A stretch of DNA of 64,000 nucleotides from Mycolicibacterium neoaurum VKM Ac-1815D. GTDB lineage: Bacteria > Actinomycetota > Actinomycetes > Mycobacteriales > Mycobacteriaceae. The notes beneath the pieces are model-generated. The model saw only the letters and a list, made by a program, of their open reading frames with translations, searched no databases and was not told the origin of the DNA. Positions 43,742-52,612 of this stretch are shown piece after piece. The position numbers and the translations under genes are program-made. Each line of letters starts with the position of its first letter. Positions within the stretch are counted from its first letter, which is position 1. The stretch spans positions 2,108,001-2,172,000 of the forward strand of contig NC_023036.2 of assembly GCF_000317305.3 (NCBI RefSeq). The letters run 5' to 3'.

Positions 43742-44775
43742 GGCATCTCCAGTTCCAATCGGACACCGAGCAATCGGATGGGACGGTCCAGATCGAATTC
43801 GTCGAGCAGCGCCAATGCCACACGCTGGATCTCCGCAGGGTCGTTGCCCGGTGCGGCGAGCTTGCGGATCTTGGTGCGGGTGAAAAAGGTGGCGGTGCGC
43901 ACGGTGACAGCGACCCGGGTGACGGTGCGGCCGTCCGCGCTGACCTCCGTCAGCGTCGTGGACGCCAGATCGACGACGGCCGAGTCCATATCGGCTCGAT
44001 CGGTCAGATCGTGCGCGAACGTGACGGCGTGGCTGCGGGATCGTGGCACCCATGCCTGCGCGTTGATGTCGGTGTCACCACCGCCCTTGGCCAGCAGGAG
44101 AAGTTGCAGGCCGGTGCTGGGACCGAACGTCGAGGTGAGCGTCGTGGCGTCGGTTTCGGACAGCTCTGCGACGGTCGATATGCCCATGGCGGCAAGCTTT
44201 TTGGTGGTCTTGGGTCCGACGCCCCACAGTGCGTCGACGGGTCGGTCACCCATCTGCGCCATCCAATTCGACGCGGTGAGTGCATATACGCCATCGGGTT
44301 TGGCGAAACCGGTGGCGACTTTCGCCCGCTGCTTGTTGTCGCTGATCCCCACCGAACACCTCAGCCCGGTCTCGGCGGCGATGACGGTCCGGATGCGTTC
44401 GGCGAGCTCGAACGGATCGGCCACATCGGCGCCGAGGTAGGCCTCGTCCCAACCCCAGACCTCCAATGGATGGCCGAGATCGCGCAGCAGGCCCATCACC
44501 TGCTCGGAGGCGGCATCGTAGGCCTGCGGATCCGCGGGTAGGAACGTCGCGTCGGGGCACTTGCGGGCCGCCGCCCGCAACGGCATGCCGGCGTGTACGC
44601 CGAACTCCCGCGCCTCGTAGGAGGCGCAGGTCACCACCTTTCGGGGTTCATGCGGATCACCGCTTCCACCGACGATCACCGGCGTCCCGACGAGTTCGGG
44701 GTGGCGACGCAGTTCCACCGAGGCCAGGAACTGGTCGAGGTCTATATGAAGGATCCAGCTCAGGTCCGTCGTCAC
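43735..44775 (-). CDS. dinB2: Y-family DNA polymerase DinB2
   Basis: 346 residues, the length of Rv3056 DinP. Catalytic acids: Asp12 (HIDLDQF) and Asp110-Glu111 (WGWDEAYLG). The steric-gate position after Phe16 is Leu17; the equivalent Leu14 in M. smegmatis DinB2 lets that enzyme insert ribonucleotides (established for DinB2). No C-terminal beta-clamp QLxLF motif is visible, as in other DinB2 proteins. GTG 44775 overlaps the TetR stop (GTGA) and the stop overlaps the AAA ATPase start, so all three are translated together. Confidence 0.92.
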   Translation of the reverse strand: MTTDLSWILHIDLDQFLASVELRRHPELVGTPVIVGGSGDPHEPRKVVTCASYEAREFGVHAGMPLRAAARKCPDATFLPADPQAYDAASEQVMGLLRDLGHPLEVWGWDEAYLGADVADPFELAERIRTVIAAETGLRCSVGISDNKQRAKVATGFAKPDGVYALTASNWMAQMGDRPVDALWGVGPKTTKKLAAMGISTVAELSETDATTLTSTFGPSTGLQLLLLAKGGGDTDINAQAWVPRSRSHAVTFAHDLTDRADMDSAVVDLASTTLTEVSADGRTVTRVAVTVRTATFFTRTKIRKLAAPGNDPAEIQRVALALLDEFDLDRPIRLLGVRLELEMPC

Positions 44776-45380
44776 GTGCCACAGAGTTTGCGGGCGACAT
44801 CGTCCCAGCCGGCGGCGAGTTCCTCGAGCGTCTTGCCGCGGTCTGTCATCTCGTGGGCCACACGGTCGGCATCGAGCAGAGCGAACAGTGCATCGGTCTG
44901 GGCGTCGAGATCGCCTGTCGTCCCTGCGGATTCGAGCAGCATTCGGACATGGCGGCGGTGCAGGGTTGCCGGGGAGTTGTAGCGGGTATGCGGATCGCGT
45001 GCGGCATCGGAAAGCAATGCTCGGTGGGTGTGGACGAAGTGCAGTCGGCTGTATCCGTAGGCGAGCAGTCTCTCCAGTGGCGGGGCGCCGGGTCCCAGCG
45101 GGGGAGGGCCGAACATGAATGCCTGTTGCTCGGCGATCTCATCCTCGTCGAGCAGCACGATCATCAGACCGGACCTACTGCCGAAGCGACGGAACAGGGT
45201 GCCCTTGCCGACCCCGGCGGCCGCGGCGACATCGTCCATCGAGACGGCGTCGGCTCCGCGCTCGGCGATCAGGCGGCGCGCGGCATCGAGGAGCAGGGCG
45301 CGGTTGCGCGCCGCATCGCCGCGCTCGGCCGGGACGGCGGACGAGAGCGGCAGCACGGTGAGAGGTTCGGGTGCGCCCAC
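44772..45380 (-). CDS. TetR-family regulator (Rv3055-like)
   Basis: 202 residues from GTG 45380. Helix-turn-helix around VSMDDVAAAAGVGKGTLFRRF. First gene of the TetR-dinB2-ATPase operon and divergent from an FMN reductase gene, with an inverted repeat CGGACC-GT-GGTCCG between them. This means a translesion polymerase operon under ligand control rather than an SOS box; no LexA site (TCGAACnnnnGTTCGA) was seen upstream. Confidence 0.88.
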   Translation of the reverse strand: MGAPEPLTVLPLSSAVPAERGDAARNRALLLDAARRLIAERGADAVSMDDVAAAAGVGKGTLFRRFGSRSGLMIVLLDEDEIAEQQAFMFGPPPLGPGAPPLERLLAYGYSRLHFVHTHRALLSDAARDPHTRYNSPATLHRRHVRMLLESAGTTGDLDAQTDALFALLDADRVAHEMTDRGKTLEELAAGWDDVARKLCGT

Positions 45381-45409
45381 ACCTGCACTTTAACTCAGCC
45401 GGAATTATT

Positions 45410-45423
45410 CGGACCGTGGTCCG
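45410..45423. promoter_or_regulatory. candidate operator between TetR and FMN reductase genes
   Basis: Perfect 6-bp arms CGGACC and GGTCCG with a 2-base centre, 30 bases upstream of the TetR start and 46 upstream of the reductase start. Confidence 0.55.
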
Positions 45424-45468
45424 GTTATCCTGTGCAAGGATCACCCGACGACGGAAGGAACCTCGAAC

Positions 45469-46005
45469 ATGACCAACGTGCTGGTACTCATCGGAAGCCT
45501 GCGGAAGGCATCGATCAATCGGCAGCTCGCCGAGCTCGCCGTCGAATCCGCGCCCGAGGGCGTGACACTGCAGCTGTTCGACCGACTGGGTGAGCTGCCG
45601 TTCTACGACGAAGACATCGACAACGACGACGTGGCCGAGCCGGTGCGGGCGCTTCGCGAGGCCGCCGCTGCCGCGGACGCCGCGCTGGTGGTCACCCCGG
45701 AATACAACGGGTCGATCCCCGGTGTGCTCAAGAACGCCATCGACTGGTTGTCGCGTCCGTATGGCAGTGGCGCTCTGCAGGGCAAGCCGTTCGCCGTGAT
45801 CGGCACCGCACTGGGTCAGTATGGCGGCGTCTGGGCACACGACGAGACCCGCAAGTCGTTGGCGATCGCCGGGCCGCGGGCGGTCGAAGACCTCAAGCTG
45901 TCGATCCCGTCGGCAACCCTCGACGGTAAGCATCCGCGCGAGCATGCCGAGGTCGCCGGTCAGGTACGCGAGGTGGTCGGCAAACTGGTCGCCGAGGTCG
46001 GCTGA
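45469..46005 (+). CDS. NADPH-dependent FMN reductase (Rv3054c-like)
   Basis: 178-residue flavodoxin-fold protein. LIGSLRKASINRQLA is the phosphate-binding loop for FMN and VVTPEYNGSIPGVLKNAIDWLS is the family signature. Such enzymes reduce FMN, quinones or metals with NADPH. ATG 45469 has GGAAGGAA upstream. It is divergent from the TetR-dinB2 operon and may be a second target of that TetR. A strong terminator follows. Confidence 0.9.
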   Translation: MTNVLVLIGSLRKASINRQLAELAVESAPEGVTLQLFDRLGELPFYDEDIDNDDVAEPVRALREAAAAADAALVVTPEYNGSIPGVLKNAIDWLSRPYGSGALQGKPFAVIGTALGQYGGVWAHDETRKSLAIAGPRAVEDLKLSIPSATLDGKHPREHAEVAGQVREVVGKLVAEVG

Positions 46006-46017
46006 ACCGATTTGACA

Positions 46018-46052
46018 AGAACCGCCCGGGAGCGTTGCTCCCGGGCGGTTCT
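46018..46052 (+). terminator. strong terminator after FMN reductase gene
   Basis: Perfect 16-bp stem (arms 46018-46033 and 46037-46052) with a GTT loop, 12 bases after the stop codon; no T run. Confidence 0.8.
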
Positions 46053-46192
46053 GTCGTTCCGGCGACCGCGTGGCAGGGGCATGGTTGTCGGACCCCGCCG
46101 ATAGAGTGCGACGCACCCCCGGATGTGATCTGCGACACGCCGTCCGATGACACGCCCAGGGGCTTACGACCTGGGAATTTCACGAATGTTGT

Positions 46193-46208
46193 TCAGAACA
46201 TCTTGTAT
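46193..46208 (+). promoter_or_regulatory. NrdR box, distal weak copy
   Basis: TCAGAACATCTTGTAT, a degenerate match to the NrdR palindrome, exactly 32 bases (three helical turns) from the stronger copy, as NrdR box pairs usually are. It overlaps a TGTTC-A-GAACA palindrome at 46190-46200. Confidence 0.45.
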
Positions 46209-46224
46209 CTCTTCGGTTTGTCGG

Positions 46225-46240
46225 ACACTAGGTGTAGTGT
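46225..46240 (+). promoter_or_regulatory. NrdR box upstream of nrdHIE
   Basis: ACACTAGGTGTAGTGT fits the ACACwATATATwGTGT NrdR pattern with perfect 6-bp arms. NrdR with bound dATP/ATP represses ribonucleotide reductase genes. The remaining leader of about 190 bases to nrdH contains GC-rich hairpins such as GCCCC/GGGGC near 46256-46275 and no gene. Confidence 0.72.
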
Positions 46241-46434
46241 CTGACGGACCGCGAGGCCCCAACGCCACAGGGGCCCGGCGGAGCGAGATCCACCCGGTAC
46301 CGGCCACGCCGGACACCACGGATCCAGCTCCGGGGGACCGGAATTTCCGGGCCCTCCGGACCGCTGAATTGAAGTGAATTGCATAACCAGAGCAGTTGCC
46401 CGTCCCAGTCATGCACGAGCGTAGGAGCCGCTAG

Positions 46435-46677
46435 ATGAACGTCACCGTGTACACCAAGCCCGCTTGCGTGCAGTGCAATGCCACCTACAAGGCGTTGGAC
46501 AAGGCGGGTGTCGCGTACGACGTCGTCGACATCACCCTCGACAACGAGGCCCGCGACTACGTGATGGCGCTGGGCTACCTGCAGGCACCCGTGGTCGTCG
46601 CGGGCAACGAGCACTGGTCCGGATTCCGTCCCGACCGCATCAAGGCGTTGGTCGGAGCATCCGCCGTCACTGCCTAG
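46435..46677 (+). CDS. nrdH: glutaredoxin-like NrdH
   Basis: 80-residue redox protein with the CVQC active site (KPACVQCNATYKAL) and the C-terminal WSGFRPDRI motif that lets NrdH accept electrons from thioredoxin reductase. It is the reductant for class Ib ribonucleotide reductase. ATG 46435 has AGGAG at 46423-46427. First gene of nrdHIE, 30 bp before nrdI. Confidence 0.95.
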   Translation: MNVTVYTKPACVQCNATYKALDKAGVAYDVVDITLDNEARDYVMALGYLQAPVVVAGNEHWSGFRPDRIKALVGASAVTA

Positions 46678-46707
46678 ACCATCCAGCCGACCGAGAGGAG
46701 TGCAGAC

Positions 46708-47154
46708 GTGAGCAACCTCGTCTACTTCTCCAGCGTCTCGGAGAACACCCATCGTTTCGTGCAGAAGCTCGAACTGCCTGCCATCCGGATTCCACTCAAG
46801 GAACGGATCCAGGTCGACGAGCCCTACGTACTGGTCCTGCCCACCTACGGCGGCGGACACGCCAACGGCCCGGATCCTGACCGCGGGGGCTATGTCCCCA
46901 AGCAGGTGATCGCCTTCCTCAACAATGAACACAACCGGTCGTTGATCCGCGGCGTCATCGCCGCGGGCAACACCAACTTCGGCGCCGAATTCGGCTACGC
47001 GGGGGTCGTCGTGTCTCGTAAGTGCGGCGTTCCATTTCTCTATCGCTTCGAACTCATGGGAACGACGGACGACGTCTTCGCCGTCCGCGCAGGATTACAA
47101 GACTTCTGGAAGGACCAGACGTGCCACCAACCGTCACAGCTGCAGAACCTGTAA
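46708..47154 (+). CDS. nrdI: flavodoxin-like NrdI
   Basis: 148 residues from GTG 46708. The FMN-binding loop is [12 protein letters not shown], then [11 protein letters not shown] and [14 protein letters not shown]. NrdI supplies the oxidant that assembles the dimanganese-tyrosyl cofactor in NrdF. It overlaps nrdE by 34 bases. Confidence 0.95.
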   Translation: MSNLVYFSSVSENTHRFVQKLELPAIRIPLKERIQVDEPYVLVLPTYGGGHANGPDPDRGGYVPKQVIAFLNNEHNRSLIRGVIAAGNTNFGAEFGYAGVVVSRKCGVPFLYRFELMGTTDDVFAVRAGLQDFWKDQTCHQPSQLQNL

Positions 47155-49289
47155 CCACCGGCGCTCACGCGCTCCCGGGGGAGACGGACTACCACGCGCT
47201 CAACGCGATGCTGAATCTGTATGACGCCGACGGCAAGATTCAGTTCGACAAGGATGTCCAGGCCGCGCGGGAGTATTTCCTGCAGCACGTCAACCAGAAC
47301 ACGGTGTTCTTCCACAGCCAGGACGAGAAACTCGATTACCTGATCGAGAAGGAGTACTACGAGCGCGAGGTGCTCGACCAGTACAGCCGCAATTTCGTCA
47401 AGAGTCTGCTGGATCGGGCATACGCCAAGAAGTTCCGCTTCCCGACGTTCCTGGGTGCCTTCAAGTACTACACCTCCTACACCCTGAAGACATTCGACGG
47501 TAAGCGTTACCTGGAGCGCTTCGAGGACCGCGTGGTGATGGTCGCGCTGACGCTGGCCGCCGGTGACACCACGCTGGCCGAAAAGCTGGTCGACGAGATC
47601 ATCGACGGCCGCTTCCAGCCGGCCACCCCGACATTCCTGAACTCGGGCAAGAAGCAACGCGGCGAGCCCGTCTCCTGCTTCCTGCTGCGCATCGAGGACA
47701 ACATGGAGTCCATCGGGCGCTCCATCAACTCGGCGTTGCAGTTGTCCAAGCGTGGCGGCGGAGTCGCGCTGCTGCTGAGCAACATTCGCGAGCACGGTGC
47801 GCCGATCAAGAACATCGAGAACCAGTCCTCGGGCGTCATCCCGATCATGAAGCTGCTGGAGGACTCGTTTTCCTATGCCAATCAGCTCGGCGCACGGCAG
47901 GGCGCCGGCGCGGTGTACCTGCACGCGCACCACCCCGACATCTACCGGTTCCTCGACACGAAACGAGAGAACGCCGACGAGAAGATCCGGATCAAGACGC
48001 TCTCGCTGGGCGTGGTGATCCCGGACATCACCTTCGAGTTGGCGAAGAAGAACGAGGACATGTACCTGTTCTCGCCGTACGACGTCGAGAAGGTGTATGG
48101 CGTTGCCTTCGCGGACATCTCGGTGACCGAGAAGTACCACGAAATGGTCAATGACGGTCGGATCCGCAAGACCAAGATCAAGGCGCGCGAGTTCTTCCAG
48201 ACACTGGCCGAACTGCAATTCGAATCCGGCTACCCGTACATCATGTACGAGGACACGGTCAATCGTGCCAACCCGGTGGAAGGCAAGATCACCCACTCCA
48301 ACCTGTGCTCGGAGATCCTGCAGGTTTCGACGCCGTCGCTGTTCAACGAGGACCTGTCCTACGCCAAGGTGGGCAAGGACATCTCGTGCAACCTCGGTTC
48401 GCTCAACATCGCCAAGGCGATGGACTCACCGGATTTCGCCCAGACCATCGAGGTGTCCATCCGCGCGCTGACCGCGGTCAGCGACCAGACCCACATCTGG
48501 TCGGTGCCCTCGATCGAGCAGGGCAACAACGAGTCGCATGCCATCGGCCTCGGTCAGATGAACCTGCACGGATACCTGGCGCGCGAGCGGATCATGTACG
48601 GCTCCGAAGAAGGTGTGGACTTCACCAACATCTACTTCTACACCGTGCTCTACCACGCGATTCGTGCCTCCAACCGGCTCGCGATCGAACGCGGCCGGGC
48701 CTTCGGTGGATTCGAGAGATCCAAGTACAAGTCGGGGGAGTTCTTCGACAAGTACACCGATCAGGTCTGGGAGCCCGCCACCGACAAGGTGCGCACGCTC
48801 TTCGCCGATGCCGGTATCCGCATCCCGACCCAGGATGACTGGAAGCGGCTGAAGGAGTCGGTGCAGACCCACGGCATCTACAACCAGAACCTGCAGGCGG
48901 TCCCGCCGACGGGCTCGATCAGCTACATCAACCATTCGACATCGTCGATCCACCCGGTCGCGTCGAAGATCGAGATCCGCAAGGAAGGCAAGATCGGTCG
49001 CGTCTATTACCCGGCGCCGTACCTGACCAATGACAACCTGGAGTACTACCAGGATGCCTATGAGATCGGGTACGAGAAGATCATCGACACCTACGCGGCG
49101 GCGACCCAGCATGTGGATCAAGGGCTTTCGCTGACGCTGTTCTTCAAGGACACCGCGACCACCCGCGATGTCAACAAGGCGCAGATCTACGCGTGGCGTA
49201 AGGGGATCAAGACGCTGTACTACATCCGACTCCGCCAGATGGCCCTGGAGGGCACCGAGGTGGAGGGCTGCGTGTCCTGCATGCTGTGA
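47121..49289 (+). CDS. nrdE: class Ib ribonucleotide reductase large subunit
   Basis: 722 residues from GTG 47121, inside the end of nrdI. It reduces ribonucleoside diphosphates; it lacks the N-terminal ATP-cone activity domain, as class Ib enzymes do. Landmarks: [10 protein letters not shown], the active-site cysteine stretch PVSCFLL, NLCSEIL with the radical-site residues, [12 protein letters not shown], and the C-terminal redox pair CVSCML. Works with NrdF (encoded at 59606) under shared NrdR boxes. A classic terminator follows. Confidence 0.96.
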   Translation: MPPTVTAAEPVTTGAHALPGETDYHALNAMLNLYDADGKIQFDKDVQAAREYFLQHVNQNTVFFHSQDEKLDYLIEKEYYEREVLDQYSRNFVKSLLDRAYAKKFRFPTFLGAFKYYTSYTLKTFDGKRYLERFEDRVVMVALTLAAGDTTLAEKLVDEIIDGRFQPATPTFLNSGKKQRGEPVSCFLLRIEDNMESIGRSINSALQLSKRGGGVALLLSNIREHGAPIKNIENQSSGVIPIMKLLEDSFSYANQLGARQGAGAVYLHAHHPDIYRFLDTKRENADEKIRIKTLSLGVVIPDITFELAKKNEDMYLFSPYDVEKVYGVAFADISVTEKYHEMVNDGRIRKTKIKAREFFQTLAELQFESGYPYIMYEDTVNRANPVEGKITHSNLCSEILQVSTPSLFNEDLSYAKVGKDISCNLGSLNIAKAMDSPDFAQTIEVSIRALTAVSDQTHIWSVPSIEQGNNESHAIGLGQMNLHGYLARERIMYGSEEGVDFTNIYFYTVLYHAIRASNRLAIERGRAFGGFERSKYKSGEFFDKYTDQVWEPATDKVRTLFADAGIRIPTQDDWKRLKESVQTHGIYNQNLQAVPPTGSISYINHSTSSIHPVASKIEIRKEGKIGRVYYPAPYLTNDNLEYYQDAYEIGYEKIIDTYAAATQHVDQGLSLTLFFKDTATTRDVNKAQIYAWRKGIKTLYYIRLRQMALEGTEVEGCVSCML

Positions 49290-49305
49290 ATTGAGTCGAC
49301 TGATC

Positions 49306-49343
49306 GGCGGGTCGGGGGAGATATCCCCCGACCCGCCTTTCGT
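49306..49343 (+). terminator. rho-independent terminator after nrdE
   Basis: 13-bp perfect stem GGCGGGTCGGGGG / CCCCCGACCCGCC with an AGATAT loop, followed by TTTCG. Confidence 0.85.
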
Positions 49344-49458
49344 TTTCGGCGGGCTCGTCGGCGGGCAGGAGGAAAATTGCCGACATCGGTGCCCTGGTGC
49401 GGCGGTTAGGCTGACACCAGTGCGGCGCCACATCAGCTGCGCCGGTGAGGGGGACACC

Positions 49459-49815
49459 GTGACTACCGAGTTGGTGATGGTGCTGGCAGATGATTCCGAT
49501 CCAGAACGTGTGATCGGCCTGGTCATCGGACGGTTACTGATCCTGGGCCTGATCATCTGGGGCATCGTGCATCTGATCCGCAAGCGTCGCCGCCGCGGGC
49601 AGCTCGCTCGATCGCCGCAGCCGTACTGGGATGGGAGCGCATGGCGTCATCCCCAGCAGGGCCAGCAGCCGCAACCGTACTGGGATGGAACGGCCTGGCG
49701 GAACCCGCAGGAGCAGTACCCGCCGCAGCCCGGTCCGCAGTGGCCGCAAGCCAGTCCGTCGTATCCGCCGGCCCAGCCGCCGTATCCGCCGGCCGGTCCG
49801 GGATCGCCGCGCTAG
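49459..49815 (+). CDS. small membrane protein with PYWDG repeats
   Basis: 118 residues from GTG 49459 (GAGGGGG upstream). One membrane helix (IGLVIGRLLILGLIIWGIVHLI), a basic stretch (RKRRRRG), then two copies of PQPYWDGxAWRxPQ about 22 residues apart, and a Pro/Tyr/Gln-rich tail with YPPAQPPYPPAGP. The PYWDG.WR units resemble DUF2510-type motifs. Function unknown; such proteins often sit at the actinobacterial envelope. Confidence 0.75.
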   Translation: MTTELVMVLADDSDPERVIGLVIGRLLILGLIIWGIVHLIRKRRRRGQLARSPQPYWDGSAWRHPQQGQQPQPYWDGTAWRNPQEQYPPQPGPQWPQASPSYPPAQPPYPPAGPGSPR

Positions 49816-49892
49816 GTATCGGCTCAGCAGGTCGAGTCGCAGGTCACAGCGCGTCAGCTCCGACTCCGGGTGTGGCCGTGACGTTAAACGAT

Positions 49893-49917
49893 TGACAGGT
49901 CAGTCACCTATATGTCA
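49893..49917. promoter_or_regulatory. interrupted inverted repeat
   Basis: TGACAGGT (49893-49900), then CAGTC, then ACCT-ATA-TGTCA: the arms match apart from a 3-base insertion. It lies in the otherwise gene-poor stretch 49816-50372 and could be a regulator site for 50051 or 50373. Confidence 0.35.
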
Positions 49918-50050
49918 GTCTGATCTTGTAGGCGGTGCCGATGGCCGAAGGCCGTATGCGCCGGGGTCGGGGTTCGTGTCAGGGGGGCGCGATGGTCGAG
50001 ATGTGTGCAGGCGGGTCATCGCGGTGGCGGCCGTGCTGCGGTGTGGCCAC

Positions 50051-50215
50051 ATGATGACCGTGGGCGTTGTTGTGCTGTGCGCCTGCGTCGTCGTTGTGGT
50101 CGGCACCTTGGGGGGTGTGGCACGGCCGTCACGCACACGTACATCTGTGGTCTCTCGCGACTGCCCGTGCCGTGAACAACGCCCGGAACACTGCCTGAAC
50201 CGCCACGCGCTCTGA
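50051..50215 (+). CDS. possible small membrane peptide
   Basis: 54 codons from ATG 50051 (or ATG 50054). One very hydrophobic segment (VGVVVLCACVVVVVGTLGG) and a Cys/Arg-rich tail containing CPCREQRPEHC. No clear ribosome site. It lies in the 557-bp stretch between 49815 and 50373, where nothing else is convincing. Confidence 0.3.
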   Translation: MMTVGVVVLCACVVVVVGTLGGVARPSRTRTSVVSRDCPCREQRPEHCLNRHAL

Positions 50216-50372
50216 GTCATTCGACGGTGGCGGCGAACCGGTCCCGTGTGCGACTGGGGGGATCGCCGCCAGGGATCTCTTTGTTCGCTTCGCCTGGAAA
50301 GGACGGCCACGTGCCTTCATCGACACTCACGAATCGCGACATTGTCTGTCCTGCAATGCCGTTAGGTGAATC

Positions 50373-50762
50373 ATGGTAACGCCGGGTCGGAAAGAAGATC
50401 GTGCGCCATGCCCGGTGATCTCGTTGCCGGTGCGACGGGTTGCCGCCCCCGCTGCGGCACCGGCCGAGGAGCGGCATCGCGCCTCGGTCGCGCGACTCGA
50501 CTCCTTTCACTGGTTCTCCTCGTGCACCTGCGGATGGAGCGGGCGGCCGGTGATGTTGCCTTCGGTGGCGGTGGTCCAAGCGCTCGAACACTGCGCGCGG
50601 GGGACCTGTCTGCCCGCCCAGCCGCTCCGCGCGCGGCGCAATCCGGTGTGCTCGGTTGTCCCGCTGCCTCTTTCGTCCGATGGCGAACGGCAGGCCGGCG
50701 CGATCGAACGACGCCGACGTCAGCAGTCATGGTCGACCGTCAAGGGAACGGGAATCTGGTGA
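50373..50762 (+). CDS. hypothetical Cys-rich protein
   Basis: 129 residues from ATG 50373. Unrecognised. The centre (FHWFSSCTCGWSGRPV, then VVQALEHCARGTC) has a CxCGW pair and two further Cys, like small mycobacterial proteins with a possible metal-binding knuckle. Codon third positions are G/C-rich as expected for a real gene. It reads in the same direction as, and 68 bp before, the EspR-like gene. Confidence 0.5.
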   Translation: MVTPGRKEDRAPCPVISLPVRRVAAPAAAPAEERHRASVARLDSFHWFSSCTCGWSGRPVMLPSVAVVQALEHCARGTCLPAQPLRARRNPVCSVVPLPLSSDGERQAGAIERRRRQQSWSTVKGTGIW

Positions 50763-50830
50763 GCGTGCGCAACGGGAACGTCATTCGTTCGTCCAAATGG
50801 AAAAGGCAGACACCAGAGGGGGCGGCCGAC

Positions 50831-51259
50831 GTGCGCGATGACTTCGCCGACCGATTGAACCGCCTTTTTCAGGTGGTGCACCCGCTTTGGCGTGGACCGT
50901 ACACCAGCCGAGAAATGCTGCAGGAGTTGTCATTACGCGGCCACGTACTCTCGGCGCCGTACCTGTCGCAGCTTCGGTTGGGGCGCCGGATCAATCCGTC
51001 GCGCGCGACCATCGATGCCATCGCCGATTTCTTCGGCGTACGTGCTGACTACTTTCTGGCGCCCGGCGGCGGGTATCAACGCCAGGTGGACGAGGATCTC
51101 TACTGGCTCGGCGTGGCACGCGACCCCCTCGTGCGTCGCATCGTATCCGGGCTGCTCGAACTCCCTGCGGAGTTGAGTGACGAGCTTCTGGCTGCGGCCG
51201 AGGCCCGGGGCGCAGCCTCTGTTACCGAGGGTGCTGCCGACCGGGCCGAAGCGGGGTAG
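50831..51259 (+). CDS. EspR-like nucleoid/regulatory protein
   Basis: 142 residues from GTG 50831 (GAGGGGG about 9 bases upstream). FADRLNRLFQVVHP, GPYTSREMLQEL, SAPYLSQLRLGRRINPSRAT and FFGVRADYFL align by eye with EspR (Rv3849, 132 residues), including the helix-turn-helix and the C-terminal dimer helices (ARDPLVRRIVSGLLELP). EspR is a nucleoid-associated activator of the espACD genes for ESX-1. No ESX gene is in this window, so this is likely a paralogue with other targets. Confidence 0.8.
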   Translation: MRDDFADRLNRLFQVVHPLWRGPYTSREMLQELSLRGHVLSAPYLSQLRLGRRINPSRATIDAIADFFGVRADYFLAPGGGYQRQVDEDLYWLGVARDPLVRRIVSGLLELPAELSDELLAAAEARGAASVTEGAADRAEAG

Positions 51260-51321
51260 CGACCTGTCCTAGTATGTGCGGTCGCCCTCAGTCGAGATAC
51301 CCGAGCGTGTACTCTTTGCCG

Positions 51322-52008
51322 GTGCGTCGGTCAAGCGGATCCGCGGGAGAGGGGCGGCGCGTTCGCGGCCGCCCACCGAATCCGCAGCTCCAAGAGGAGC
51401 GACGAAACGCCATCATCGAGTCCGCTTACGCGGTGCTGACACAAAAGGGCTACGAACGCACATTGATGTCCGACGTGGCCCGCCATGCGCACGTGTCGAA
51501 CGGGACGCTGTATCGGTACTTCGAGAGCAAGCGTGAACTGGTCGACCGCATCTTCGACTACGCGGTGACCAAGGCGATCGCAGCGCTCAACGTCGACTCC
51601 GTTGTCGACGAGATTGAAGCCACGGACCGTGAGCCGTTGGAGCTGATCACCGCTTTTGGCTCGCGGTTGTTCGCGCTGGTGGATGAAGATCCGGCCATCA
51701 TTCGTGTGCTGACCGTCGAAAGCAGCGCCATCGACGCTGAATTGCGTTGGCGGGTAATCGGTCTACTCGGTGTGATCGATGCCGGCGTAGCGCAATTGTT
51801 CGAGCGGTTCGCGCCGGAGAGCAGCGCAGACCGCGACGTGTGGAAGATGTTGAGTCGGATGATCGTGGGAATGGCCGGGCCGGGTCTGGCGATGTCGCTG
51901 GCCGGTGACGGCACCGCGACCATGCGGACCGAGTTCCTTTCGATGATGAAATCGGTTGCGACGGAAGGGCTTCTCGGGCAGGTCGATGAGGGAGACGACA
52001 ATGCCTGA
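51322..52008 (+). CDS. TetR-family regulator (first of tandem pair)
   Basis: About 228 residues. The helix-turn-helix domain is clear (TLMSDVARHAHVSNGTLYRYFESK). The start is uncertain: GTG 51322 is given, with in-frame alternatives at ATG 51274 and GTG 51307, none with a good ribosome site. Its last 8 bases overlap the next TetR gene (ATGCCTGA). The pair, and the UbiB-type kinase gene that converges on them, form a conserved-looking group. Confidence 0.82.
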   Translation: MRRSSGSAGEGRRVRGRPPNPQLQEERRNAIIESAYAVLTQKGYERTLMSDVARHAHVSNGTLYRYFESKRELVDRIFDYAVTKAIAALNVDSVVDEIEATDREPLELITAFGSRLFALVDEDPAIIRVLTVESSAIDAELRWRVIGLLGVIDAGVAQLFERFAPESSADRDVWKMLSRMIVGMAGPGLAMSLAGDGTATMRTEFLSMMKSVATEGLLGQVDEGDDNA

Positions 52009-52612
52009 TCGCGCGAGGCAACTGTATGAGGCGGCGGTGGCCCTGTTCTTGGAGCGTGGTTACCGCGACGTCGACGTCGACGATATCGTCGCCGAGTGCG
52101 GGGTGAGCCGAGGCACGTTCTACGGGTCCTTCCGAAACAAGCGTGACCTGCTGGACGCGATCATGATTCGTTCCCTGGATGACCTTGGGGCCGCTGTCTT
52201 CGTCGATCGCGACTGGTCGGCGGTGGCCGATCGGGACGCCTTCGTCGACGAATTTCACGCGCTGGTACGCAGAGCGTTACAGCATGCCGTCGACCATGCC
52301 GAGTTGTTGTCCTTCGTCATTCTTGCCGCACCCGGCGTCGATGCCGACGCGCTCAAGGCCATGCTCGGCGGCTATCGTCAGCTCAGTGCTCAGGTGACCG
52401 ATATCCTCTCGATCGCTGCCGAGCGGGAGTGGCTACGGTCGGATGTACCGATCAACATGGTGTGGGCCGGTCAGCTCGTGGTATCGACACTCACCCAGGC
52501 CGCTTCGCCGGTTCTGCTGGGTTCCGGCGAGCCGTTCGATGTCGACGAGATCAGCACTTTCGTCGCGAACTATCTGCTGGGCGGACTCCCCGCAGTCTTG
52601 CCTGCCGGCTAA
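52001..52612 (+). CDS. TetR-family regulator (second of tandem pair)
   Basis: 203 residues from ATG 52001 with GAGGGA upstream. Helix-turn-helix VDVDDIVAECGVSRGTFYGSF; a different C-terminal domain from the preceding TetR. Overlapping translation makes a heterodimer or coordinated action possible. The stop overlaps the convergent UbiB-type kinase gene by 4 bases. Confidence 0.87.
   Translation: MPDRARQLYEAAVALFLERGYRDVDVDDIVAECGVSRGTFYGSFRNKRDLLDAIMIRSLDDLGAAVFVDRDWSAVADRDAFVDEFHALVRRALQHAVDHAELLSFVILAAPGVDADALKAMLGGYRQLSAQVTDILSIAAEREWLRSDVPINMVWAGQLVVSTLTQAASPVLLGSGEPFDVDEISTFVANYLLGGLPAVLPAG

Noticed and set aside
49401..49419. Second IdeR-like box (GGCGGTTAGGCTGACACCA) upstream of the PYWDG membrane protein
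   Set aside because: Only about 12 of 19 bases match and the left end is wrong; likely chance in this genome.
49915..50310. 131-codon frame on the - strand in the gene-poor stretch
   Set aside because: Composition rich in Arg, Thr and Ser with no family feature or ribosome site.
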